Below are positions 1 through 7,660 of a stretch of DNA of 64,000 nt, piece after piece. This DNA comes from Treponema sp. (GTDB lineage Bacteria; Spirochaetota; Spirochaetia; Treponematales; Treponemataceae): positions 62,001-126,000 of the forward strand of contig JAEDCN010000001.1 of assembly GCA_016294105.1 (NCBI GenBank). Direction: 5' to 3'. The notes under the pieces were generated by a model. That model saw nothing but the letters and a program-made list of their open reading frames with translations, made no database searches and was not told the DNA's origin. A program made the translations under genes and the position numbers. Every line of letters begins with the position of its first letter. Positions within the stretch are counted from its first letter, which is position 1.

Positions 1-1653
1 TACCAGCTGATAGGAATGACTTTGTTGGTTTAATTCTTCTTCTGGAAGGGTTCGATTCAGCATGATTGAGCCAATAAATAAGGTTCCCACAATGCAGATA
101 ACCATGATACCCATAACGCCAATAGTAGCCAGAACAATTTTCAAAGGAGAAATATGACGATGGGTACCAAAGAGGTCGATTCGCACCATGATTCTAAGCC
201 ACATAACCTGAAATGGAATGAGGATACAGGCATAGAGCATGTTTCCTAAAATTCCTGTTTGTACAAGATGAAGTAGCTTGTCTTGGGAGGCATATTCCAA
301 GATGTTTACTGCATAAGGAATGAAGGGCAACAGCATTATCAATGAGGCAATAATCAAAGGGACAATTTTTTTTGCAAGGCGGCTAAAATAAATGATGATG
401 TATTCCAGTACAAAGATAAACAAAAGCACCAAATCGATGGACGCAAAGATAAAGATGTTCATGGCCACTACAATGGTCAAAAGATAGCCATAAACAAATT
501 GGGCAATAGGAAGACGAAATTTAAGGTGAAAGATGAAGGGTAAGGAAACCGCCACAAAGGAGAACAGTGTTTTTATGCCAAGAATCACCACCGTGTTTTC
601 CGGCGCAATTTGAACAAATTTACCTGCCACCAGCTGGCCTAGCCACAAGAAAAAGGTGGAAAGAAGAATTGTAATGGGAATAAGATACCAAATTCTAAAA
701 AAGGATTGTCGGTGGATAGCTCCCTTTTTGCCCAAAAAAGAAAAACCACTGATAATAGCCAGCACTAAAACCGTAATCAATAGGTACACAAAGATGGAAA
801 ACTGCTCGCCAATCCAAATGTTTTCTACAAAACGAAGTACAATATAGTTTTGGCTATCAGCAGAAACACTTTTTTCCACAGAAAAATTTTCTGTCATGGT
901 TTTTAGTGCGGTAAAAACCCTTTGCCTTTGCTCTGGCTCATTGCTGTTAAAGGAAATTGCTACTGTGGCCATACCTGAACGAAAGAAGGGAATCAACACT
1001 GGATTATCCTCTGCAAGATTTAATCGATAGGTAATGAGAAAGTCTTGGGAAACAGGCAGTGGTACCTGCTGAATCAACCACAGTGGAGTAAGGATTCCGT
1101 CACTACCGAACACAACGGTGGCCTGATCAAACTGGGAGGTAGTACCATCCAGCATCACCAAGGCACAGGCATCTGGGTTGGAAATATTTTCCAGCAGGAT
1201 TTGGGCGCCTGTGGGGTGCCATTGGTTTTCCACGGGAATCGTTGTGTTGTTACCAGTGGGAGCAGCTATTTCCTGGGTTGGAGAAAAGGGATAGCTTTCG
1301 TTTGCTAAAAGTGCTAGGGTTAGTGTTACTTCTGCAGTGGTACTTTCCATCAATTTGGCCAGAGCCAGCACTTCATCCAAACATTCTTCAGCTGTTTCTT
1401 GGGAAATAGCCAGAATAAGCCGTTGAATTTCTTGGTTTTCAGTAGCTTTTTTTCGATTAAAGTCCAGAATAATGGAATAAGGAAATTGATTACTGTTGGC
1501 CAACAGCTGCCGCTGAGGGCGAAATCCTTCCTCTTGAAAGAAAGCATATAGCTGGTTGGAACGTTCTCGTGGGTCGGAAGATTGTGGAAAAAAAATTCCT
1601 GCAGAAAAAAATATCAACAGTGCAATTACTGAAAACCTTCCGATATTATTCAT
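1..1653 (-). CDS. Unrecognised multi-pass membrane protein, 3' end cut by window edge
   Basis: An open frame of 551 codons with no stop runs from an ATG at 1651-1653 to the window edge, so the C-terminus is missing. The first 25 or so residues are a hydrophobic signal peptide or anchor (MNNIGRFSVIALLIFF). Residues up to about 280 look soluble and probably lie outside the inner membrane. After that come about seven hydrophobic segments of 18-22 residues separated by short charged loops. I recognise no family and see no catalytic motif. The gene diverges from the 1728 operon. A promoter-like pair (1662-1689) lies so close to the ATG that the mRNA may have almost no leader, and no Shine-Dalgarno sequence is visible. 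That the frame is a real gene is well supported by its length and codon use. Its function is unknown. Confidence 0.8.
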   Translation of the reverse strand, partial: MNNIGRFSVIALLIFFSAGIFFPQSSDPRERSNQLYAFFQEEGFRPQRQLLANSNQFPYSIILDFNRKKATENQEIQRLILAISQETAEECLDEVLALAKLMESTTAEVTLTLALLANESYPFSPTQEIAAPTGNNTTIPVENQWHPTGAQILLENISNPDACALVMLDGTTSQFDQATVVFGSDGILTPLWLIQQVPLPVSQDFLITYRLNLAEDNPVLIPFFRSGMATVAISFNSNEPEQRQRVFTALKTMTENFSVEKSVSADSQNYIVLRFVENIWIGEQFSIFVYLLITVLVLAIISGFSFLGKKGAIHRQSFFRIWYLIPITILLSTFFLWLGQLVAGKFVQIAPENTVVILGIKTLFSFVAVSLPFIFHLKFRLPIAQFVYGYLLTIVVAMNIFIFASIDLVLLFIFVLEYIIIYFSRLAKKIVPLIIASLIMLLPFIPYAVNILEYASQDKLLHLVQTGILGNMLYACILIPFQVMWLRIMVRIDLFGTHRHISPLKIVLATIGVMGIMVICIVGTLFIGSIMLNRTLPEEELNQQSHSYQLV

Positions 1654-1661
1654 ATTATACA

Positions 1662-1689
1662 ATTATAGCAATTCTTGTTTACAATTCAA
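1662..1689 (-). promoter_or_regulatory. Sigma-70-type promoter for the leftward membrane protein
   Basis: Reading leftward, TTGAAT (1684-1689) and TATAAT (1662-1667) are separated by 16 bases. The expected transcription start falls about two bases before the ATG at 1653. Confidence 0.5.
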
Positions 1690-1707
1690 GTACCTTTGTT
1701 ATATAAT
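1678..1707 (+). promoter_or_regulatory. Sigma-70-type promoter for the 1728-6256 operon
   Basis: TTTACA (1678-1683) and TATAAT (1702-1707) are separated by 18 bases. The start codon of the first operon gene follows at 1728. The element overlaps the leftward promoter, so the two genes may compete for polymerase. Confidence 0.5.
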
Positions 1708-1727
1708 GGAATCCTAGGAGTTATACA

Positions 1728-2894
1728 GTGAGTGAATCCACAAAGAAGGGGCTTTTAGATCTTCCGTTAAAAGTAATTCTGACGGAGGAGGGAGCTTCCC
1801 ATTTTATCCAGAATAAAAAAAAGTTGCTGCGGATAAAACTGGCGGATAACATAGAGGAATATGGGATCTCACTGGATTCCTTTGCTCCCCAAACGATTCA
1901 ACAGATGATTTTGGTGGATTACATTTCCAAGCTGGAAATCTCACTGCCAGAATTCTCATCCTCCAAGCAGGATGTAATGGATTTGACTAAGTTGGTGGTT
2001 TTTTCTTTGCTCTATAAGCAATTTGATAAGGAAGTGTATGCCACCCTCATCGATTCAGATTGTGTTCGCAGACATAACAGGGCAAATCCTTCCCAAATCA
2101 TTGACGAAAGGGCAAAAATCACAGATCGTCAGGTGCTTTTCCATCTGTCAAATAAAGAAGATGTGATTTCCAAGGCACGTAAGGCGATTTTGGATCCCCT
2201 GTGGCTTTCCATCAAGGAAAATCCAGATTTGACTCCAGAGGAACGAAATATTTTTATGCTGATGACGGAAAAATTTTTGATGCGCATGAGTCGTCTCAAC
2301 TGGTATGTCATCACCAAATTCTATAACCAAACTGGATTTGAGGAGATTCTGCGACGCATTGATATTTTGCTGAAGGATTACATGGAAAAGGGCCGTGTTG
2401 CTGAATATATTTCCTTGATGGTTATGGAACTTGCCCTCAACTGTGAGAACACAAATATGCGTCAAGAAGTAAAAAAAATGTATCGTGGTTTGCCCGATAC
2501 CGACATGCTGATTTACGATCCTGATATTCGAAAAAAAATCATTTCCGAAATGGTTAAAAAGCATGAGATGGTGTTCATTTCTTGGAAGCTTGGTGGAGGT
2601 TCTTCTTCTATCGGTAAGCAGGGACGGTTGCAAATTACCCTGTATAATAAGGACGATGAATTCCAAGAGGTTAAGGAAAGCATTGAAACAAAGAAGTCTG
2701 CAGACTTACGAAAACGCTCCCTCATTGACTTTTACAAGGAATTGCCAGAAGGCTCCGAAGGTGTGGACTTGGGCTTGTACTATCTTTCCTATTTGGACGA
2801 AGCCTGTAAAAAGGTAAATGTTAAATTTGAGTCATTGGTAAACCAGTATTCTGTCAGCAATCTGATGGTTATTACCTTGGCCTTTAACTTTTAA
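1728..2894 (+). CDS. Unrecognised cytoplasmic protein with weak GHKL-ATPase-like motifs
   Basis: 388 residues, no signal peptide and no membrane segment. The start is GTG at 1728, chosen because AGGAG at 1716-1720 lies seven bases upstream. The first 230 residues are mostly helical and charged. The C-terminal third holds a stretch resembling an N-box (E234-L-A-L-N238), then a GGGSSS glycine run and a strand-like segment, then a G-V-D-L-G-L-Y-Y-L run beginning at G345 that resembles the second glycine box of histidine-kinase-type ATPases. The usual D-x-G-x-G box is absent, so ATP binding is doubtful. It is the first gene of a rightward operon and its stop overlaps the next ATG by one base. The family is not known to me. 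Any ATPase link is an inference. Confidence 0.85.
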   Translation: MSESTKKGLLDLPLKVILTEEGASHFIQNKKKLLRIKLADNIEEYGISLDSFAPQTIQQMILVDYISKLEISLPEFSSSKQDVMDLTKLVVFSLLYKQFDKEVYATLIDSDCVRRHNRANPSQIIDERAKITDRQVLFHLSNKEDVISKARKAILDPLWLSIKENPDLTPEERNIFMLMTEKFLMRMSRLNWYVITKFYNQTGFEEILRRIDILLKDYMEKGRVAEYISLMVMELALNCENTNMRQEVKKMYRGLPDTDMLIYDPDIRKKIISEMVKKHEMVFISWKLGGGSSSIGKQGRLQITLYNKDDEFQEVKESIETKKSADLRKRSLIDFYKELPEGSEGVDLGLYYLSYLDEACKKVNVKFESLVNQYSVSNLMVITLAFNF

Positions 2895-3604
2895 TGAGAT
2901 ATTTTACTCTCTTTTTAATTTTTTTCTTCTCGTTATGCTGTGTAATCATGGGCTTTGTATCTTGTGCCAATACGGTGCCAGAGCTTGTTTCCCTTGAGGC
3001 CACCGTCGTCTATGACTACCAGAGTCTTCAGGAGGAGCCGGTACAACGGCTTTCCGTTTTTGCTCAAAGTTCCCAAGGATCAGAGCGTATCATGAGCCTG
3101 AGGATTTCGTTTCCATCTGGAAATGCCTTTCCAGATAACAAGCTTTTTTGGCTTATCGAAAAGCCTCTGATCTTAAATAACGGCTCCAAGCTTTGGGCTG
3201 GTTCTCCAAGTCTTATGCCACCTTATTTTTGGGCTCTTCCCCAGGGTACCTATCAGGTTATCTGTACGGATTTAATGGGAGAAACAGCCGAGGGCCAATT
3301 TGTGCTCAACTACAAGGAGGTAGATTCACCTCCGCTGGATCAGCCGATTTTTTTCAGTCAGCAGGAGCAGTCAAAGGATGGTGATGGCTCTAGTAAAAGC
3401 TCCGATGAACCTGTCATAAAAATGGCGGTTTTTTCTGGAGTTGATGGGAGAGGTACCCTGCTGTTTTTTGACAAGATACGGAAGGACTGGAAGGATTTTA
3501 CGGATATAAAGGATTCTTATAGTAAGGCAAAGTCCCTGAGAATCTGCTTGGACTATCCTAGCAGACAGGTTCGATACCTTTTGCCTCCCCACAACTTTGA
3601 ATAG
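2894..3604 (+). CDS. Probable lipoprotein, function unknown
   Basis: 236 residues. The N-terminus is a long hydrophobic signal sequence ending in F-V-S-C at residues 21-24, a lipobox of the loose kind common in spirochaetes, so the mature protein probably starts at Cys24 and is lipid-anchored. The body is rich in beta-prone segments and includes a stretch around residues 110-140 (L-P-Q-G-T-Y-Q-V) that looks like an immunoglobulin-like strand pair, followed by a Ser/Asp-rich linker near 155-170. The ATG overlaps the stop of the preceding gene (TAATG), which suggests coupled translation. Nothing identifies a substrate or partner. Its place in an operon with trmB and ligA does not point to a shared task. 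Confidence 0.82.
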   Translation: MRYFTLFLIFFFSLCCVIMGFVSCANTVPELVSLEATVVYDYQSLQEEPVQRLSVFAQSSQGSERIMSLRISFPSGNAFPDNKLFWLIEKPLILNNGSKLWAGSPSLMPPYFWALPQGTYQVICTDLMGETAEGQFVLNYKEVDSPPLDQPIFFSQQEQSKDGDGSSKSSDEPVIKMAVFSGVDGRGTLLFFDKIRKDWKDFTDIKDSYSKAKSLRICLDYPSRQVRYLLPPHNFE

Positions 3605-3615
3605 GAGACTCATAT

Positions 3616-4320
3616 ATGGATTTAGAAAATCAGACACAGGAAACTCAATTTTATCGTACCATCAAAACCTTTGTGCTACGAGCAGGACGTATGACTCCCA
3701 CTCAGCAAAAGGATTACCAAGAGCTCTCTGGTCGCTGGTGCATTCCCTACACTGATTCTCATTTGAACTACACTCAAATATTCAACAACACTAATCCTGT
3801 TACGATAGAAATTGGTTTTGGCATGGGAAAGGCCACCGCCATCATTGCCGCCGACAATCCTGATAAAAACTATCTTGGTTTAGAAGTCCATCGCCCTGGT
3901 GTAGGAAAGCTTTTAGGTGAGATTCGCCGCCGCAGCCTAGAAAATATCTATATCGTGGAGCATGACGCATTGGAGGTGCTGGAAAAGATGATTCCAGACG
4001 GTTCTGTCAGCGGCTTTCACATCTTCTTTCCCGACCCCTGGCCCAAAAAGAAGCACCACAAACGGCGGCTAGTTCAGCGTCCAAACACAGATCTGATTAC
4101 CAAAAAGTTGGTGCCAGGAGGCTACCTCTACATGGCCACTGATTGGGAGCCCTACGCAGAATTTGCCTTGGAGCAATTGGAGCAAACTCCTGGCTTGAAA
4201 AACAAATACCAGGGATTTGCACCCCACCAGGAGTGGCGGCCGGAAACTCGCTTTGAAGAAAAAGGACTGGACAAGAACCACGTAATTCGTGAATTGTTCT
4301 TCCTGCGTCAGGAGGATTAA
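3616..4320 (+). CDS. trmB: tRNA (guanine-N7-)-methyltransferase TrmB
   Basis: 234 residues. TrmB uses S-adenosylmethionine to methylate N7 of G46 in the variable loop of many tRNAs. The methyl-donor site is seen at residues 63-73 (I-E-I-G-F-G-M-G-K). The family hallmark F-P-D-P-W-P-K-K followed by a basic run is at about 138-150, and the N-Y-L-G-L-E-V motif is near 85-91. The length is typical for bacterial TrmB, with a slightly long N-terminal arm. ATG at 3616 follows the purine-rich AGGAGA at 3603-3608. The gene sits between the lipoprotein gene and ligA, with about ten bases to the former and a close junction to the latter. Confidence 0.95.
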   Translation: MDLENQTQETQFYRTIKTFVLRAGRMTPTQQKDYQELSGRWCIPYTDSHLNYTQIFNNTNPVTIEIGFGMGKATAIIAADNPDKNYLGLEVHRPGVGKLLGEIRRRSLENIYIVEHDALEVLEKMIPDGSVSGFHIFFPDPWPKKKHHKRRLVQRPNTDLITKKLVPGGYLYMATDWEPYAEFALEQLEQTPGLKNKYQGFAPHQEWRPETRFEEKGLDKNHVIRELFFLRQED

Positions 4321-4321
4321 G

Positions 4322-6256
4322 GTGGAAATGAATCTTTTTGACTCGGCACGAATCCAGGAGCTGGAGCAACTCATTGTAAAGTATCAAGATGCCTACTACA
4401 ATGGAGAAGCCCTTATTTCAGATCAGGAATTCGATAAGCTGTGGGATGAGCTGAAAAGCCTTGATCCCTCCAATGCCATCCTGCATCGGGTGGGTGCTGA
4501 TTCAGGAAATTTTGCCAAGGCTCGCCACCGCATTCCCATGGGAAGCCAGGATAAGGCTGCTAATCCCCAGGAATTCATGGCCTGGACAGAAAAGCATCCC
4601 TACGATGAATATTTGGTAGAATATAAGCTGGATGGAGCAAGCCTTGAGCTGCAATATGACAATGGAATCTTTGTGCGGGCGGTAACTCGTGGTAACGGTA
4701 CCATTGGAGACGATATCACTGCCAACGCCAAGAAAATGCAGGGTGTTCTTGCAAAGCTAGAGCTGGAAGGAAAAATCCTTCCCTATACAGGAGGCATCCG
4801 TGGTGAGGTGATTATGACCCGCCAGGTTCACCGTGATTTTTTCTCCGACAAGGCAAATTGCCGTAACGCCGCCAACGGTCTTATGAAGCGCAAGGACGGG
4901 GAGGGAAGCCAGCACCTAAAGGTTATCTGCTACGACGCCCTCTTTGAAAACCATTCCTTTGCAGACGAGATTGCCAAGGTGCAGTGGCTGGAATCCTGTG
5001 GCTTTACCACCGTACCACTGGAGCTCTGTAATTCTCCCCAGCAGGTTATTGACTACAGAGCCCAAGTGATGGAGCTTAGACCACAGCTTGACTACGATAT
5101 CGATGGCTTGGTAGTAAAGGAGCGGACTATAAACCTGGAGGATGCTGCCAGAGCACGACCTGAGCGGCAAATTGCCTTTAAATTCAGCCTAGAAGAAGCG
5201 GTAACAGTGCTGCGACAGGTGGAATGGAGTGAATCTGGGGCAACCTATACCCCTGTGGGCCTGTTTGACCCTGTGGAATTGGCAGGAACAACTGTAAAAC
5301 GCGCCAGCTTGGTAAACCCTAACACCATTAGAGCTCTGGGCGTACAAATTGGAAGCCATGTGGTGGTGACAAAGCGTGGTGAAATCATCCCCAAGATTGA
5401 GTCCGTGGTAAATCCCCCAGAAGGAGCTGCACCTCAGAGCTTGGAAGCAATCGCCTTTCCCTGTCAGTGTAGTCAGTGTGGCTCAGCCTTGGTAGACGAG
5501 GGAACTCGCCTCTATTGTCCCAACAAGGCTTGCTCTAAAAAGATTCTTCACCAGCTGGAAAAATGGATTTCCGTTCTTGATATCCGTGACTTTGGCACCA
5601 CCTTGTTGTCATCCCTGTTTCAAGCGGGAGTGGTTTCATCCATTAGCTCCCTGTACCAGTTGACAGAAGTAGATATCACCCCATTTTTCTTGAATCAGGA
5701 AAGCATTTCCAAGGACAAGGAATCTTTGGGGGCAAAGAAGGTTATCAAGTCTTTGAAAACTCGCAGTACCATTTCTTTGGCGGCTTTTGTGGCAGGCTTT
5801 GATATAGAGGGTATTGGAGAAACCCTGATGGAGCGGCTTACCGAGGCTGGATTTTCCACTTTAGAAAAACTTCTAGCTGCCTCTGTGGAAGAAATCAGTG
5901 CCGTTAATGGATTTGGAGACATTACTGCCACCACTCTGGTTCAAGGCTTGGCAGACAACAAGGCAGAAATGCAAAAGCTTGTTGAAAAAGGCTTTATCAC
6001 CCTGAAAACACCTGTTGAAGGTGGCTCTCTATCAGGCTTGTCCTTCTGCTTTACTGGTGAACTGTCCATGAAACGAAGCCAAGCAGAACAGTTGGTAAAG
6101 GAGCATGGCGGCACCACTAAATCATCGGTGGTAAAGGGCTTGTCCTATCTTGTTACAAACGATACCGCCTCTGGCTCTTCAAAAAATAAAAAGGCTGCCC
6201 AACTGGGAATTCCCGTCATTGATGAAACAGCCTTTATGAAATTACTGGAAGTATGA
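4322..6256 (+). CDS. ligA: NAD-dependent DNA ligase LigA, divergent
   Basis: 644 residues from a GTG start at 4322, chosen because AGGAGG at 4310-4315 lies six bases upstream; ATG at 4328 is the alternative, and a longer frame begins at 4289 inside trmB. The enzyme seals DNA nicks using NAD+ during replication and repair. The N-terminal Ia region is seen (S-D-Q-E-F-D). The nucleotidyl-acceptor Lys is K102 in K-L-D-G. A four-Cys zinc finger lies at about 381-404, helix-hairpin-helix repeats follow, and a BRCT domain ends the protein (about 568-644). The D-S-P-T segment near residue 65 of most LigA proteins is not recognisable, and the usual M-L-S-L-D-N is M-G-S-Q-D-K here. Key catalytic positions remain, so activity is likely. 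The last 15 bases overlap the opposite-strand peptidase gene. Confidence 0.93.
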   Translation: MEMNLFDSARIQELEQLIVKYQDAYYNGEALISDQEFDKLWDELKSLDPSNAILHRVGADSGNFAKARHRIPMGSQDKAANPQEFMAWTEKHPYDEYLVEYKLDGASLELQYDNGIFVRAVTRGNGTIGDDITANAKKMQGVLAKLELEGKILPYTGGIRGEVIMTRQVHRDFFSDKANCRNAANGLMKRKDGEGSQHLKVICYDALFENHSFADEIAKVQWLESCGFTTVPLELCNSPQQVIDYRAQVMELRPQLDYDIDGLVVKERTINLEDAARARPERQIAFKFSLEEAVTVLRQVEWSESGATYTPVGLFDPVELAGTTVKRASLVNPNTIRALGVQIGSHVVVTKRGEIIPKIESVVNPPEGAAPQSLEAIAFPCQCSQCGSALVDEGTRLYCPNKACSKKILHQLEKWISVLDIRDFGTTLLSSLFQAGVVSSISSLYQLTEVDITPFFLNQESISKDKESLGAKKVIKSLKTRSTISLAAFVAGFDIEGIGETLMERLTEAGFSTLEKLLAASVEEISAVNGFGDITATTLVQGLADNKAEMQKLVEKGFITLKTPVEGGSLSGLSFCFTGELSMKRSQAEQLVKEHGGTTKSSVVKGLSYLVTNDTASGSSKNKKAAQLGIPVIDETAFMKLLEV

Positions 6257-7210
6257 GAAACTTTTTTCTGTAAAGAAATCTGGATTTACCGCCTCACCGT
6301 TAAGTCGCACTTCCCAGTGCAGGTGGGGTCCAGTAGCCAATCCAGTAGAGCCAGACAATCCCACCTTGTCTCCAGCCTTCACCATATCTCCCACCTTTAC
6401 CCCAAAGGAATCCAAGTGGTAGTACAGGCTGTACAAACCAGGCATATGTTCAATTACTACACTTAATCCAGATGAAACTCTTTCTTCTGCCATTACTACT
6501 CGACCATCTCCACAGGCAGTTACTACAGAACCTGTGGGAATACCATAGTCAATACCGTAGTGAAGGCTAGTGGAAGAACCACCTCCTACGTAAGCGTACA
6601 CTCGTCTATCACCAAAGAAAGAAGTTCTCCGTGTGGCGGTGGTAGGAGCCACAAAAGGTTTTTTCTGGTATACGGCATTGGAATTCACTGTAAATAAAAT
6701 CTCGTTTAACCTGTCAATTTGGTTCATGCGGGTGGAGCTTGTATCTGTCTTGATAGCAGTATTCCTATTGTCCAGCTCCAGCGTCTCGCTGATGAATTCC
6801 TTGGGCTTCACAGAAATGGGCAGACTGAACTTCATATATTCCCTGCCGTATGCACTGTACATGATGGTCACATCGTAGGAACCAGTTTCCTGATAGGTAG
6901 AAAGGGGAATCATGGCACAAAGAGAAAGTTCGTCGTTGGCATCATTTCGTCCATCAAGAACAAAGAAATCAGTTTTTTTCTTTTCGCCAAACAACAAAAT
7001 AGCCTGGGTGAGACCATCAGGCTCCCGCATGGTCTTTTTTGAGGGAGTAAAATCCAGTCGAACGCAAAGGGGATCTCCAGGCTGAAGGCTTTCTGAATAG
7101 GTTACATAGATTGAATAGTCCTCACCAGTGAAAACAGCTGTAGCGGGCTCCGCCGCAAAGCTCAGTCCAAACACAAAAAAACAAAGTAGCAACAAAAAAT
7201 TTTTCTTCAT
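6242..7210 (-). CDS. Secreted M23 (LytM/lysostaphin-type) metallopeptidase
   Basis: 322 residues from the ATG at 7208-7210, chosen because a clean signal peptide (M-K-K-N-F-L-L-L-L ... F-A-A) begins there; a TTG start at 7246 is possible, and no strong ribosome site is seen for either. M23 enzymes cut peptide cross-bridges of peptidoglycan, or bind to activate amidases. The zinc ligands are present: H217-x3-D221 and H296-L-H298, the latter in G-P-H-L-H-W-E-V. The region between the signal and the peptidase domain (about 20-190) is beta-rich and unlike anything I recognise. It is a single leftward gene, convergent with ligA and preceded by the tRNA-Lys promoter region on the other strand. The presence of all ligands favours an active enzyme. 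Confidence 0.9.
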   Translation of the reverse strand: MKKNFLLLLCFFVFGLSFAAEPATAVFTGEDYSIYVTYSESLQPGDPLCVRLDFTPSKKTMREPDGLTQAILLFGEKKKTDFFVLDGRNDANDELSLCAMIPLSTYQETGSYDVTIMYSAYGREYMKFSLPISVKPKEFISETLELDNRNTAIKTDTSSTRMNQIDRLNEILFTVNSNAVYQKKPFVAPTTATRRTSFFGDRRVYAYVGGGSSTSLHYGIDYGIPTGSVVTACGDGRVVMAEERVSSGLSVVIEHMPGLYSLYYHLDSFGVKVGDMVKAGDKVGLSGSTGLATGPHLHWEVRLNGEAVNPDFFTEKSFSYFQ

Positions 7211-7307
7211 GGCTACAAGTATACTTACAAAAACACCTTCTTGCAAGAATTAATTTTAACATACCCACCATTTCAAAAGAAATTCTAGCTTTTTACTTTA
7301 TACAAGG

Positions 7308-7336
7308 TTGACAAATAAAATCATATTTGCTATGAT
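7308..7336 (+). promoter_or_regulatory. Promoter of tRNA-Lys
   Basis: TTGACA (7308-7313), a 17-base spacer and TATGAT (7331-7336) give a near-consensus sigma-70 promoter that ends 23 bases before the tRNA. Confidence 0.85.
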
Positions 7337-7359
7337 ACCTAAGCCTAGAAACTAGGGAT

Positions 7360-7432
7360 GGGCTACTAGCTCAGTAGGTAGAGCAACGCCCTTTTAAGGC
7401 GTGGGTCATTGGTTCGAATCCAATGTAGCTCA
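7360..7432 (+). tRNA. tRNA-Lys (anticodon TTT)
   Basis: 73 bases fold as a full cloverleaf. The acceptor stem pairs 7360-7366 with 7425-7431, with one G-T pair. The D-arm has GCTC/GAGC, the anticodon loop is CTTTTAA with anticodon TTT, and the T-loop is TTCGAAT. The discriminator base is A and the CCA end is not encoded. The gene has its own promoter and terminator, so it is a single-gene unit. Confidence 0.97.
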
Positions 7433-7435
7433 GGA

Positions 7436-7469
7436 AGACTTCTGCGAAAACGTGGAAGTCTTTTTTTTT
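7436..7469 (+). terminator. Rho-independent terminator of tRNA-Lys
   Basis: A seven-base-pair stem, AGACTTC (7436-7442) with GAAGTCT (7455-7461), is followed by a run of nine T. Confidence 0.9.
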
Positions 7470-7470
7470 A

Positions 7471-7540
7471 TTATGGTTCTACAATTTTGGGAGAACCATA
7501 ACAAAGGCGAGTCAAGGGTTTAAGTGAAGCGTCCCTTGAC
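7471..7540. repeat. Two consecutive hairpins between tRNA-Lys and the carboxyltransferase promoter
   Basis: The first is a perfect ten-base inverted repeat (TTATGGTTCT at 7471-7480 with 7492-7501). The second is an eight-base one (GTCAAGGG at 7511-7518 with 7533-7540). Neither has a T-run on the + strand. Both lie upstream of the promoter at 7582, so they are not part of the carboxyltransferase leader. They could be remnants of a mobile element, a binding site or a second terminator. Confidence 0.6.
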
Positions 7541-7581
7541 CGACTGTATTCTTTAGAAAAGTTGTTTCCCTTGATTTTCTA

Positions 7582-7610
7582 TTGACAATGTGGAATGGGA
7601 TCGTTAATAT
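7582..7610 (+). promoter_or_regulatory. Promoter of the carboxyltransferase gene
   Basis: TTGACA (7582-7587), a 17-base spacer and TAATAT (7605-7610). The start codon is at 7661, leaving a leader of about 45 bases with GAGG at 7646-7649. Confidence 0.75.
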
Positions 7611-7660
7611 GACATTATTACTATTTTTGTCTAAATGAAAAGCAAGAGGTATATTAAACT

